From Parietaria judaica (lineage: Eukaryota > Streptophyta > Magnoliopsida > Rosales > Urticaceae), in assembly GCA_954871525.1 (NCBI GenBank), contig OX940862.1:13350501-13414500 (forward strand): 64,000 bases of DNA. Direction: 5' to 3'. Both the position numbers and the translations under genes were made by a program. Of this stretch, positions 48,846-59,652 are shown one piece after another. Below the pieces are notes generated by a model. That model was not told where the DNA came from. It searched no databases and was given only the letters and a program-made list of their open reading frames with translations. Within the stretch, counting starts at the first letter, position 1; each line of letters opens with the position of its first letter.

Positions 48846-50639
48846 ATGGGATATACCGTTCCCCATCAGAGTTTTATGGTTGGTAGTACTCGCGCTTCGA
48901 ACCGAAGTCTCAACCAAGACAGTCCCTGTTCTGTAACTAGACACAGCTCGACTCTAAAATTACCTTCATTTCACATTACATACCTGCACAAGAGCAGTGG
49001 CAAAGCCCAATCACATCCTGGGAAAGTAGATTTCGGTTCTTTACCAAGTCTGCATTTGTCACAATGCACGCGTCTGCAGAGAAGAGTCAGCGTCAGTAGC
49101 TTAGACGCAGTTGATCAAGTCGAACAGATTACTGATTCTTACGAGACTGATTCCGAGGGAAACGGGAGACAGAGGTTCACTTTGAACAAAGAATCTCATG
49201 ACCCTTCGTCTTTGAATCTAGACGGGAGATTAGTCGGGAACGACGACCGGACAAACAACAACATTCTTGAGCACCTGTGCCGTCGGGGAAAGCTGATGGA
49301 GGCAGGAAGGCTGATCGACGTGATGGCGCGAAGAAACCAGATTCCACACTTCCCGTCTTGTGTAAACCTCATCCGCGGCTTAATTAAGATGGATAAGATT
49401 GACAACGCAGCCAAAGTCTTGAGAATCATGATCATGTCCGGCGGAATTCCCGATACCATCACCTACAACATGATGATCAGCGCTCACTGTAAACGAGGAG
49501 AGTTGAAATCCGCCATTGATCTTCTGGAAGATATGAGCTTGAGCGGCTGCCCTCCGGATGTCATAACGTACAATACGATAATCCGATTCATGTTTGGAAA
49601 CGGTAATTTTAATCAGGCCGTGGGGTTTTGGAATGACCAAGTGAGAAAGGGTTGTCCTCCTTATCTCGTCACGTACACTATTCTCATCGAGCTAGTTTGC
49701 AAGAATCTAGGAGTTTCAAGAGCCACCGAAGTATTGGAAGAGATGGCCGTCGAGGGTTGTTACCCCGATATAATCACTTACAACTCTCTCGTCAATTTCA
49801 CTTGTAAGACGGGAAAGTTTGAGGACACTGCTTTGATTCTGCGCACTCTACTCTCTCACGGCATGGAGCCCAATTCTGTGACTTACAACACACTTCTCCA
49901 TTCTCTGTGTAACCATGGCTGCTGGGATGGAGTCGACGAGATCATAACCATTATGAACAGCACTTCAAACCCACCGACTGTTGTAACATACAACATCTTA
50001 ATGAACGGTTTGTGTAAATCCGGGCTTTTCGATCGTGCAATCAACTTCTTCGCTCAGATGGTTTCAGAGAATTGTTCGCCAGATATTGTGACTTACAACA
50101 CACTCTTGGGCCCGCTTTGTAGAGAGGGAATGGTGGACGAGGCCCTTCAACTTCTTAATCTTTTGTGCGGTACGAGCTGTTCTCCGGGTTTGATCACCTT
50201 CAACATCGTGATCGATGGATTAGCGAGGAAGGGTTTCATGGAAAAAGCGCTCGGGTTGTATTTTCGGATGATTGAAAACGAGATCAACCCCGATGATATT
50301 ACCCACCAGTCTTTAATTTACGGGTTTTGCAAGGCGGAGCTGCTCAAGGAAGCTGTGGAGATTCTGAAGGAGATGCATAAACGAGGCCAAGAGGTTCGAA
50401 CAAGTACTTACCGATCGGTGATCCACGGGCTGTGCAAAAACGACAATGTGGATATTGCAATACAAGTTCTGCAAATGATGATAAAGAATCGATGCTCTCC
50501 GGATTCCTCAGTGTATTCTACGATCATCAAAGGGATTTCGGCGGCCGGAATGACGGAAGAGGCGGACGAGCTCCGTAAACAGTTGACTACATTGAAGGTT
50601 CTAAGAGAGAAGACGGCCGAACGTGTCGGGACAAACTGA
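48846..50639 (+). CDS. P-class PPR protein (At1g09900-like)
   Basis: A single coding exon of 597 residues. The start chosen is the ATG at 48846 (MGYTVPHQSF); the open frame extends upstream only with a GTG. The first about 130 residues are Ser/Arg-rich and poor in acidic residues at the start, which suggests an organelle transit peptide. From about residue 135 to the end there are roughly 13 tandem 35-residue PPR motifs with near-consensus cores (DTITYNMMISAHCKRGEL, DVITYNTIIRFMFGNGNF, DIVTYNTLLGPLCREG). There is no E/DYW tail, so it is P class, probably binding one organellar transcript. Length and N-terminus resemble Arabidopsis At1g09900 (from memory, 598 residues). The PPR gene at 51246-53128 is only about 600 bp away on the other strand, but the two proteins are not close copies. 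Confidence 0.93.
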   Translation: MGYTVPHQSFMVGSTRASNRSLNQDSPCSVTRHSSTLKLPSFHITYLHKSSGKAQSHPGKVDFGSLPSLHLSQCTRLQRRVSVSSLDAVDQVEQITDSYETDSEGNGRQRFTLNKESHDPSSLNLDGRLVGNDDRTNNNILEHLCRRGKLMEAGRLIDVMARRNQIPHFPSCVNLIRGLIKMDKIDNAAKVLRIMIMSGGIPDTITYNMMISAHCKRGELKSAIDLLEDMSLSGCPPDVITYNTIIRFMFGNGNFNQAVGFWNDQVRKGCPPYLVTYTILIELVCKNLGVSRATEVLEEMAVEGCYPDIITYNSLVNFTCKTGKFEDTALILRTLLSHGMEPNSVTYNTLLHSLCNHGCWDGVDEIITIMNSTSNPPTVVTYNILMNGLCKSGLFDRAINFFAQMVSENCSPDIVTYNTLLGPLCREGMVDEALQLLNLLCGTSCSPGLITFNIVIDGLARKGFMEKALGLYFRMIENEINPDDITHQSLIYGFCKAELLKEAVEILKEMHKRGQEVRTSTYRSVIHGLCKNDNVDIAIQVLQMMIKNRCSPDSSVYSTIIKGISAAGMTEEADELRKQLTTLKVLREKTAERVGTN

Positions 50640-51245
50640 GTTTTGTTTTTTGAGAAAAGTTTTGACATACTTAGGTTTCTTTAGGCCTTTGTAGCAGATC
50701 ACTTCTTTCTTTGTAGTTGAATTAGAAATTACATTCTCCGTTGAGATAATATAGCCATATATATATATATAATATCATGATCCATGTGGATTCCATGCTT
50801 TTCGTGTATAATTTTTTAAAGAAATTCTTACATGTCTCTTCTGCATCCATTAAAAAAAATAAAATCAAAATACACTGCTTCGAAGTATATTTTAGTTTTG
50901 ATATACCCCAAAAACCTTTTATTTCTAAAAATTAATAATTGTCCATGCTTAGAAAGAAACCTCTAATTTATTTTTATAAGTAGTCTATTTTTGTTTAAAA
51001 GCCAAAATATATCTTTAAACATAAATTTAAAAATCTGTTATCATTATTATTCCAAAAAAATTATATTTATATATATATTAAAGACAAACTAAATAGTAAC
51101 AACGTCTTAATCTCGAATTACATAAGTTATTATTTTTTATTTTTTTTTGTAAATTAGAGAATATTTACGAAAAATTAAAAGCTGAGAATAAATAAGTAGT
51201 TTCCCTATTTTGTTTGTTAAAGGGTCTGTTTGAAATGAGCATAAA
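50640..51245. other. AT-rich gap between convergent PPR genes
   Basis: Both PPR genes end here, so it holds two 3' UTRs. There is a (TA)n run at about 50756-50771. No gene is seen. Confidence 0.6.
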
Positions 51246-53128
51246 CTAATCCTTAATTTCCGACAGTGTGAGGTCTTTACAAACATCAAGCATCGGAAAT
51301 GTTTTGTTCAAACGCTTGAACGACTGTTCCGAAATCGCCCTCATCTCGAAAAGCGAGTTCGCCAGCCCCATCGCTTCGACCCGCCGCCCCGTGAACCCGA
51401 TCCCCTCAATCAGCAGCGTGTACGACGTCTCGTTTGGCTGGCATCCCTTCTCCACCATCGCCGCCAGCACTTCAATGGCCTCGTCAACCCTCCGAGCCTT
51501 GCACAGCCCGAGAAGAACGATGTTGAAGCTGATCACTGACGGCTCGAATCCCCCGGCTTCCATGTCGACCAGCAACCCGATCGCCTCGCTCACCAGCCCG
51601 TCCCTGCACAGGCAAGAGATCAGCGAGTTGTACGTGATCACGTCGGGCTCAATCTGCCTCCGGACCATGTCGGAGATCATCTCCAGAGCCTTCACTCGCT
51701 CGCCGGAGCCCCACAGCACGCTGAACATCGTGTTGTACGAGCTCACGTTCGGAGGGCACCCGATTTCCCAGAGCTTGTTGAAGATCTCCAGGGCGTGAAC
51801 CGCGTTGCCTCTGCGGCACAGAGCCGCCAGGATCGTATTGTAGTTCACTATGTCCGGCAAGCTCCCGTCCGAGATCATTGCGTCCATGAATTTCACCGCC
51901 GTTTCGACCTTACCCTCCTTGCAGAACGCAGAGATCAAAGGGTCGTAGCTGTAAGCGTCGGGTACTATCCCCTTCTCCTTCATCGCCTTGAGAACGCTCA
52001 CTGCGTCTTCAACTTTCCCGTCGCGACAAAGCGTGCTGATCAGTATGCTGTACGTCACCACATTCGGGGCGCATCCCCCGCCGGACACCATGTCTCCGAT
52101 GAGCTTCTCCCCTTCCGACCACTTGCCCTGGTTCAGAAGCCCCCGGAGAAGGATGTTGTAGGACACAATGTCGGGTTTACAGCCTTTCGCGTCAAGGCTC
52201 TTGACAAATGCAAATGCTCGATCCACCTGTTAAAAAACCCGCAATTAAACAAAAAAACGAACAACCTTCGAGCCGTTCAAATACTCACACTAAAAAAAAA
52301 ACTAAATGCTCTCACAAAAACTGAATTCGACTCAATTATCGGGCGTCACCGTACCATGTTCTCCCTGCACATTCCCCGGACGACGGCATTGTAGGTAAAC
52401 ATGTCGGGAAGAAGCTTCCTGGCGAGCATTTCCTCGAGCAGCTCCATGGCCTTGTCGATCCCGCCCTCGCTGATCGTCGCCTCGATCAGGATCGTGTACG
52501 TGATCACTGACGGCTTGCATCCGTCGGCGAGCATCTCGGCCAGGACCGCGAACGCGGCCTCGATCTTGAGCCGGCTGCACAGGCTCCCGATCATGATATT
52601 ATAGGTGATGGTGTCGGGCGAGAAGCCCTGCGCTCGCATCCGGGCGAGCACCGTGTTGGCCCACTCGATGCGGTTGGCCTTGCAGAGGCCGCTGATCATG
52701 GCGTTGTAGGAGAAGAGATCGGGCTCGCCGTGCTTCTCGAGAATCTCCATAACCCTGACCGCCTTCTGGATGTTCTTGGCGCCGAAGAAGCCGCGCATGA
52801 CCTTGGTGCAGAGGATGGTGTCGGGCTTGTAGCCCCTGCCGACGAGGAGCTCGAGGAAGTAGAGCGCCTCGTTGAACTTCCCGGCCTTGCAGGAGCGCGT
52901 GATGGACTTGAGGAAGTGGGACTCCTTGGAGTCGCCGCCATGGACGCCGCTCGGAGCTTGCTTGGGCTCGAGCGAAACCCTAGCCTTGTTGTTGTTGGCG
53001 GAGAGATTGGAGGGTCCTCCACGGTGGAGGGCGGCTCTGTGGGAGGCGGGGTGGGAGGAGGGGAGCTTGGGCTGCGCGGGGAGGTTGGAGAGGGAGCGGG
53101 GGAGGAAGTCGGCGGAGAAGATAGTCAT
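51246..53128 (-). CDS. P-class PPR protein, predicted chloroplast (At3g04760-like)
   Basis: Two exons, 53128-52355 and 52226-51246, joined in phase 0 over a 128-bp GT-AG intron, give 584 residues. The join restores the motif NAVVRGMCRENM|VDRAFAFVKSLD exactly within a PPR repeat, which supports the intron. The N-terminus (MTIFSADFLPRSLSNLPAQP and following Ser/Arg-rich stretch) looks like a plastid transit peptide. About 13 PPR motifs follow, for example DLFSYNAMISGLCKANRI, DTITYNIMIGSLCSRLKI and NVVTYSILISTLCRDGKV, up to residue about 560. There is no E/DYW tail. The GC content of the first exon is much higher than the surroundings, giving many shadow ORFs on the plus strand. The resemblance to Arabidopsis At3g04760 is from memory. 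The RNA target is unknown. Confidence 0.93.
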
Positions 53129-53852
53129 GGAAGCTCCTTCCTTCCTTTCTCTCTCTCTGGGTTTCAGAGCTCGACGGCCATGGAAGGTGGTGAAGAGAGA
53201 GAGAGAAGATTGGGATTGGATTTGTGTCGCAGGGATAAGGTATCACTATTAACTTAATAAATAGATAATTAAGATTAAGGAATGAATAAATAAATAAATA
53301 ATCCTATTCATGGTCCGAGTTTGGGTTGACCCTTCATTTGTTAAGTCAACCCAATTGGATACTCTGTCTTGACTTTGACATGCGACTAAAGTCAAAGTAA
53401 GTGTTTTGCGGGTTTTATTCGGTTTACTGATAGTGTAATTTATAGTTTTTTTTGTTGTTGTTGTTGAGAATTTGAGAATATCGTATCGTTACTCGCGTAG
53501 GTAGGTATTTACTTGTGATCTCGATCGGAAAACTTGGCCCGGATCAACTTCGAGTTTTCCAAAATATGGTTCCGATAACACTATTGACTTCTTGTAGAAA
53601 CTGGTTATTCCGAGGACGCGGTAGAAAACCCCCATTTTTATCTTGTTACTGAGGCCGTGACTGGTTTTAAACCGAAAAATACCGGATTTTTTATTCATAA
53701 AAAAATAACAGTAGATTGAAATAAATTTTGTCTAAATAAATATATAAAATAAACAAAATCGTGACTGGTTTTCAAAGCCGGACCAGGTGATAAAAAAATA
53801 TATATCTAGTTATTAAGTGGTGCGGATAACCAGTTAAGGAACAGTTAAAAAA
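53129..53852. other. PPR promoter and a hAT-like repeat
   Basis: A GA/CT-rich leader lies just upstream of 53128. From about 53470 to 53850 there is a repeat with CGGAAAACTTGG, GACTGGTTTTAAACCG and GACTGGTTTTCAAAGCCGG motifs. It resembles the CCGGTT-rich hAT-like elements elsewhere in the window. Ends are not resolved. Confidence 0.4.
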
Positions 53853-56800
53853 TTAGTATGTCTTAGATTCGCCTTTGCTATGATCCGATGCTTCATCGTG
53901 ACACCCCAAATGATCCCAGAGGAACCGCTTTTCCGGGCACGCCTTGTTCAGCAAGGTAATCAAGTTCTGGTATCTCAGCTTCTTCGAAAATTCGATCCCG
54001 TGAAACTCGGGCGCTTGCTGCGAGAAAACGGAATCTAAATAACGAGGAAAAAAAAACCCGACTCAAATAGAAGAGAAGAACTAGACTCATCTTACCTTTG
54101 TCAACCATAACATGTAAGTGGCAGAGTGCGTGGCTTGCGCTTCGTGGTCTTCGAATTCACTGTCTGGAATGGTCGAGCACGCGTGTAAGAGATCGAGCTC
54201 GTTGTCCAAGAATGTTGCAACCCCGGCATCCGAGTTAGCCTCGGGCAGGTCATTAGAGAGGCGCGTCATCAAAACTATGGCTAGGAAGCGGCGATGAAGC
54301 CACAGAGCCTGCACGCAAGTGATAAGATAGTGAAAACTTAGGTATTAAATGAATCCAGATTCATTGGAGGATTAATTGGCAGTAATCTCGGTAATTTTGT
54401 TCGACGGCGCACTTTGTACCCTGAAGTTTCACATATAGTGCAATTTATCCTCTAATATTTTTTTATAAATGAGAGTTGTTCTCTGAAGTCAGTGCAGGAG
54501 TAGGGAATATTTGAACCAAAATGAAATTCAGAGGAAAAGAAATGCACCACATGAAAACTTATGGAGTAAAAAAGAGCATCAAAGCTAAGTTAAATAGGCA
54601 AAGTGCACATATGATAAAATAAAGAGGATATTACTGCAATTATAATTATAGACAGCAAAAGCTCAACAAACCTCTCTCCCAACATAGAGCTTTATCAATG
54701 TCTCGTTCCAATCGAGCTCGTCCTGTCGTATGCCAGAGTGTCAATTAACTGAACAAATATTAAAATAAATCAAAGTTTATAAAAAATACGTATAAGTTGG
54801 GAGAAGAAAAAATGACGGCATATATATATATATATATGTATTATGTATATGTGTATATATATATATATATCTTATTACCGCGGCATGTATTACTGATGTT
54901 ATTAAAAGCGTAAATTCTTGTATCAATGGGTATTATTTGGTATTAAAAACACGTATAAGTTAGGGGAAGAAAAAATGACGGCATATATATATGTGTATAT
55001 ATATATATATATCTATCTTTTTACCGCGGCATGTAATCCTGATGTCATTAAAAGCGTAAAATCCTTGTATCAATGGGTATTATTTGGTATTAAGGATTTA
55101 TACTTTTGAAACCATTAGGAGAATAGCCCGCGACAAAAAAAACACCAATCTTTTAGGTATTTTTGCCGCAACCTTTTATTTTAGCGTTATTCACATATTC
55201 AGGACAGTTTTATTATTTCTTACTAATTGAAGATTTGAGAAGTATGATAAGAATTATGCCTGCAGTTTTTCGATGCTGAAAAGATAATTATAACAAAGGC
55301 GAAGCAATTTTACCTTCCATAACGCAAGAACATCGACGGTAAGCTCTGAACATGCAGTTTTTGGCTCGTCACTTGAGCCTCCTAAAACTCTAAGCATTAA
55401 CCGCTGTAGATAAAAACATCTGAGCATGAACATTTGAAGCTTAATGTATTAATATAGTCATACTCAACATGGAGAAACACGATTATAATGGTTTCGGAAA
55501 TCACGGGATTAAAAACTCACTCTTCTGAAATGGAAGCAACTGTTATCAGCAACGTGCAAGCCCGCCCATTTTCTGGATTTCTTCAACTCGTGAAGTGCCT
55601 GCAAGAGCACAGATTCAATAATCATGAACTTCAATACAGCAATTTCAGGAGTGACTTGAGTAACACTCCACAGAAAAATACATACCTGCTCCATTGACAT
55701 GTAGGAAACCAGCCAGCATCTGTGATTCCACGCCCGGTAATTCATTTTCGACCGCTGTAAACAGAAAAAATAGCAAGTAACATGAAAGTCATTAGTCATA
55801 ATAATGTAAAGAAAACTTTTAAAACTATACTGTCGATTCAGTTATTACACTATTGTAAAAATTTCTATGAGTGAAGTGAACACGCCCTGCATATAAAACC
55901 TAATTTTTCGGAGCAATAATTCAATCACACTCGATTAATCGGCTTTATAATTATTATACGTAGTTACTGATATTATGAATTTGCTAGCCAACTGACATAT
56001 ACACAGATGAGTAGGTATACTAAAGAATAACATAGAGTTTTTTGCGTGAATTTAGTAAAACGGTTAAAAGTTGGCGAACTTTCAAAATTTATAAATGGAG
56101 TTCACAATCGAGATAAAACCTCGGCTATTTTCTCAACAAGCTCAGATTCTCTTCCTATAATTTCTTGAAGGGTTGAACATCTTCTAGCAATCGACTTGAT
56201 CACCCACCGTCTAACAATGTTGAATATTTTGACATACCATTAGTTCCAATGATTACATAACTAAAGAACATGCACGTCTGAAAATTAAATCTGTATTGGA
56301 TCAGAGCGAGTAGACGCGGAAATTAGAAACATTTTTTCCCGTTCATTTCTTTTCCAGGCAAAAGTAACTTTTTGCAGTAGTTGTGAAACAAGAAACGAAT
56401 ATAATATTTTCTTATTAGGTAAAGACATACTGATATATCACCTATGGCTCCAAGCATGCTCACATTTTGGGGCATACGAAAGGAGGAGCGCTGATAGCCG
56501 CAGTTCATTTGTGTATTCCGAGACAGGATGCTTTTTTGAGACAACTAATTTCCTGCATGGAATTCACTAAATATCATCGGTTGTCGTGAATCAAGAAATA
56601 TATTACAGTAAAACAATAATAAATTATCCGCTGTCGCATTGTCTCTGTTTGCCCCAAAACTTTTCTCACTTAAATTTAGTTGATTCCTAGTTCAGAGGAC
56701 AATGCATAGGGAAAACTGATACAAATATATCTCCAGAGGCAATATGAGACTATGCGATAGGTTTCGGGGGACGACTGATTATAACTCATAAATAAATAAG

Positions 56801-57536
56801 CTACATGCGGTTCAACACACATAGCTAATCATATAACCAAACCAACCATAAGCCATAAAAAGTAAACGATAGAGAGAGAGACACGCCTCGTAATAAAGCA
56901 AGAACAAAAAACGCAAACCTAGAGTGCCACGCAGTACCGAAATCACAGCTTAGCAACAAGAGAGACTTGCTACGCTTCATAACTTCACTTTCAATCTCAC
57001 TGTATGAAGATATCGAGGAGTTGTCAGACGTCTCGCAACGTACGTTGTACTCTATTTTTGCAGTTATGAATGCACATCTAGCCGCTTGGTATAAGGGAAG
57101 AACAACATTGGTCGAAATCCCGAGCTTGTGATGTTCACACCAAAAACTAGCATCGAGATGCTTAGCAGAAACCTCTGCAACATCTGATGTTCCGGAGCTC
57201 AAACCGCCTGCTTCGTCTTCTTCTCGAGAACGCATCGTAGCAAATTGGGAGGGATGCACAAACCCCACTTCATCACTTCATCGAAGTTCAAAACAAACAA
57301 CACGAATGCAGTAAAGTTAACGTAATATACTCATGACATATCAGAAGCAATAACCAACACCCAATAAACGACATATGTATGTATAACTCAGTGTGTAACT
57401 GTGTATGTCCATGTATAATGTTCTTTACTTACATGAGAGGATCAGAAGCCAGAATCAGGTCCAGTTGATTCAAAAGATGATTAGCCTCGACCTGATCAGA
57501 ACGCAAGCTTTGGTGACACAATTTGCCTTCTTCCAT
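53853..57536 (-). CDS. Prenyltransferase-alpha-repeat protein, PTAR1-like
   Basis: Ten exons (5' to 3'): 57536-57433, 57275-56919, 56552-56442, 56210-56120, 55754-55686, 55598-55521, 55403-55314, 54722-54672, 54308-54096 and 54017-53853. All are GT-AG and in frame, giving 442 residues. The start is MEEGKLCHQSLRSDQ. Prenyltransferase alpha-subunit repeats, defined by a W-x-H-R core, appear at HAWSHRRWVIK (about 185-195), RAWNHRCWLVSYM (about 229) and ALWLHRRFLAIVLM (318 onward). A weaker one is at TAWHSRK (about 149). Alpha subunits of farnesyl/geranylgeranyl transferases hold their catalytic beta partners in this way. In vertebrates PTAR1 joins a Golgi SNARE-modifying GGTase. The plant partner and substrate are unknown, so that role is inference. 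Intron 7 carries a 163-bp tandem duplication. ORFs at 54087 and 53893 are pieces of the exons, the second in a shifted frame. Confidence 0.9.
54363..54650. mobile_element. Possible MITE in a PTAR1-like intron
   Basis: The left end ATTAATTGGCAGTAAT and the right end, read on the other strand, ATAATTGCAGTAAT form an imperfect inverted repeat about 280 bp apart, inside the intron between exons 8 and 9. The target duplication is not clear. Confidence 0.4.
54788..55110 (+). repeat. Tandem duplication of about 163 bp with an internal (TA)n tract
   Basis: Two units start at 54788 and 54951 with ACGTATAAGTT. Both contain GAAAAAATGACGGCATATAT, a (TA)n run, TACCGCGGCATGTA and end TCAATGGGTATTATTTGG. 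They lie within intron 7 of the PTAR1-like gene. Confidence 0.88.
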
Positions 57537-58082
57537 TCTCGAATCTGCAAAAACTCCGACTCACAGGGTGATCTGAAACCAGAATCAGGAAGGACGAATC
57601 AAAATCAGTCCATTTTCTTAGCTATAGAGAGAAATCGTGAAGATGTCTCAGTCGCACAGAGCACATACCGATTAGTCTCCGAACACTGCACCAACCGAAA
57701 CTTACATGTGAAGATTTTCGAAGCTCTCTCCGCAATTCAATGGATTCGTGTGCTCCGAAGGTGAAAGGCGAGCTTCAGATCTTCACGGACTGAAAAGCTC
57801 CGTTTCTGTTCTTCTCTCTCGATCGGCGAAGCTCCATGGAATCGAGCAGAGGAAGGACACAAGCTTTTCTGTGAGAATCCAATTGAGATTAGGGAGCATG
57901 TAGTAGAACAGTCAACACGACATTCAGTATATATTAAACGACAATATGTATAAAACCGACATCAAAAGATTATATAAATTTGTTTTTATCATTGAAATTT
58001 TCACTGTCTAATGTCTTTTATTATACTTCTTATCAAAATTTATTGTTAAAATTTCGTGACTACCAAAAAAGATTAAAAATAA
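57537..58082 (-). promoter_or_regulatory. 5' flank of the PTAR1-like gene
   Basis: This is the leader and proximal promoter of the minus-strand gene, ending at the 9-bp duplication TAAAAATAA (58074-58082) of the adjacent element. Confidence 0.5.
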
Positions 58083-59247
58083 GGGTTAATTGCGGCGAAA
58101 GTACCTAACTTTTGGTCAAATTCTCTGTTGTGTATACAACCTCCGTAAATGACAGCAAAAGTACCCAAACTTGACATTTAGGAGTTGACCGAAAAATCCA
58201 CCTATGTGGCAATCAGCCTTTGCCACATGACACTTGGCTGCCACGTGGAATGCCACGTAATTAATTTTTTTAAATATATTTTTTAAAAAAATATTTCTAT
58301 TTTTTTAAACAAACTTATTTTTTATTTTTATTTTTTTAATAAAAAATAATTTTTTCCAATAATAAAAAATAATTAATATTTCAATTTAAGTATTCATTAT
58401 TGGTTATAATTATTTATTTTTTAAAAAGTGGGTAGAACGAAATAAAAATCACCGCTCACGGTTCACTTGAACTCCGTTTCCAATCCGGTTCACGTATCGA
58501 ATAAAATTGTTTAATATGTTTAATAATAATAACTAATAAACACATACAAATTGTTTACAAAGTCAAGACATAATTAAATACACACCACTTATTCAAAAAC
58601 AAAAAATAGTAATCATATCTATATTTAACAAAAAAATATTTTTATTTGTTTGCATGATTTTTTTGTGTTTGCATTTTACAATTATAATAATTGTTTAATA
58701 TGTTTTTTTATGTATATATTATTCTCTTTTTTTAAATTGTTGTAAAATAATCATATGATTATTATTGGCTATTATTATTAAAAATATTAAGCGATTTCGT
58801 TTCACACGTGAAACGGATCGGAGGTGAAGCTTGAGTGAATCGTGAACGGTGATTTTTTTTCTTTATTTATTTTATTTGGTCCACTTTTTTAAAATGAATA
58901 ATTATATTTAATAATAAAACTAATAATGAATATTTAATTTAAATATTCATTAGTGGTTAGTATGAAAATATATATATTTTTTAAAACAATTAATCTTTTA
59001 AAAAACAATTAATTTTTTTTAAAAAATAATTTTTTAAATCATTTAATAAAATAATAATTATGTGACATGCCACGTGGCGCCAAGTGCCATGTAGCATGCC
59101 ATGTGGCAAAGGTTGATTGTCACATAGGTAGGTTTTCTCGGTCAACTCCCAAATGCTAAGTTTGGGTACTTTTACCGTCATTTATGGAGGTTGTATACAC
59201 AACAGAGAATTTGACTAAAGGTTAGGTATTTTTACCGCAATTAACCC
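58083..59247. mobile_element. Mutator-like foldback MITE, 1165 bp, 9-bp TSD, between divergent genes
   Basis: The element starts GGGTTAATTGCGGC at 58083 and ends with the opposite-strand GGGTTAATTGCGGT at 59247. TAAAAATAA flanks it exactly on both sides (58074-58082 and 59248-59256). Long arms (about 190 bp well conserved, with a weaker inner part) face each other around a very AT-rich core. Its terminus resembles that of the element at 2340-3310 (GGGTAAACTGCGGC). CACGTG G-box cores occur at 58242, 58805 and 59071. There is no transposase ORF. Confidence 0.9.
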
Positions 59248-59256
59248 TAAAAATAA

Positions 59257-59652
59257 TGAACATTTGGATTTTGAGCTGTTGACATTAGGTACTTACGCCG
59301 AAAATAACCTTTCGTTTCCGTTCCGATAGTTGTAAGAAGAGTAATTTCCCTAATCATCGGTCATCTTCTTAGGGTTTAAGGTCAGCTTAGCTTACAGTCG
59401 TGAAGAACAACTGATTGCTTGTTTCGCCATTGATGTACTGACTTCTCGATTGAGCTAATGGTGGAGTGATCGCTGTTCTTCGCTGAGACGAAACTAGGTA
59501 AACGATGATGGTTGGAATCTGTGAAGAGCAAATGATTTGTTGAGCACCACGTCATTTCATTGTTTTGTGTTGCTCTGTGATGCTATTATTACGTGTTGTA
59601 GTACAATTGTTGAGTTCGTTTGCTATTCCGATTCCAGAGAGTTTGAGCGACG
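59257..59652 (+). promoter_or_regulatory. 5' flank of the exportin-4-like gene
   Basis: The interval between the MITE and the first ATG has no gene and reads as a leader. Short ORFs here are upstream or shifted frames. Confidence 0.5.

Noticed and set aside
51268..51798. 176-codon plus-strand ORF antisense to PPR exon 2
   Set aside because: Ser/Pro-rich complement of PPR repeats, no start context or homology.
52730..53257. 175-codon plus-strand ORF antisense to the two-exon PPR gene
   Set aside because: Gly/Glu-rich shadow of the GC-rich first exon.
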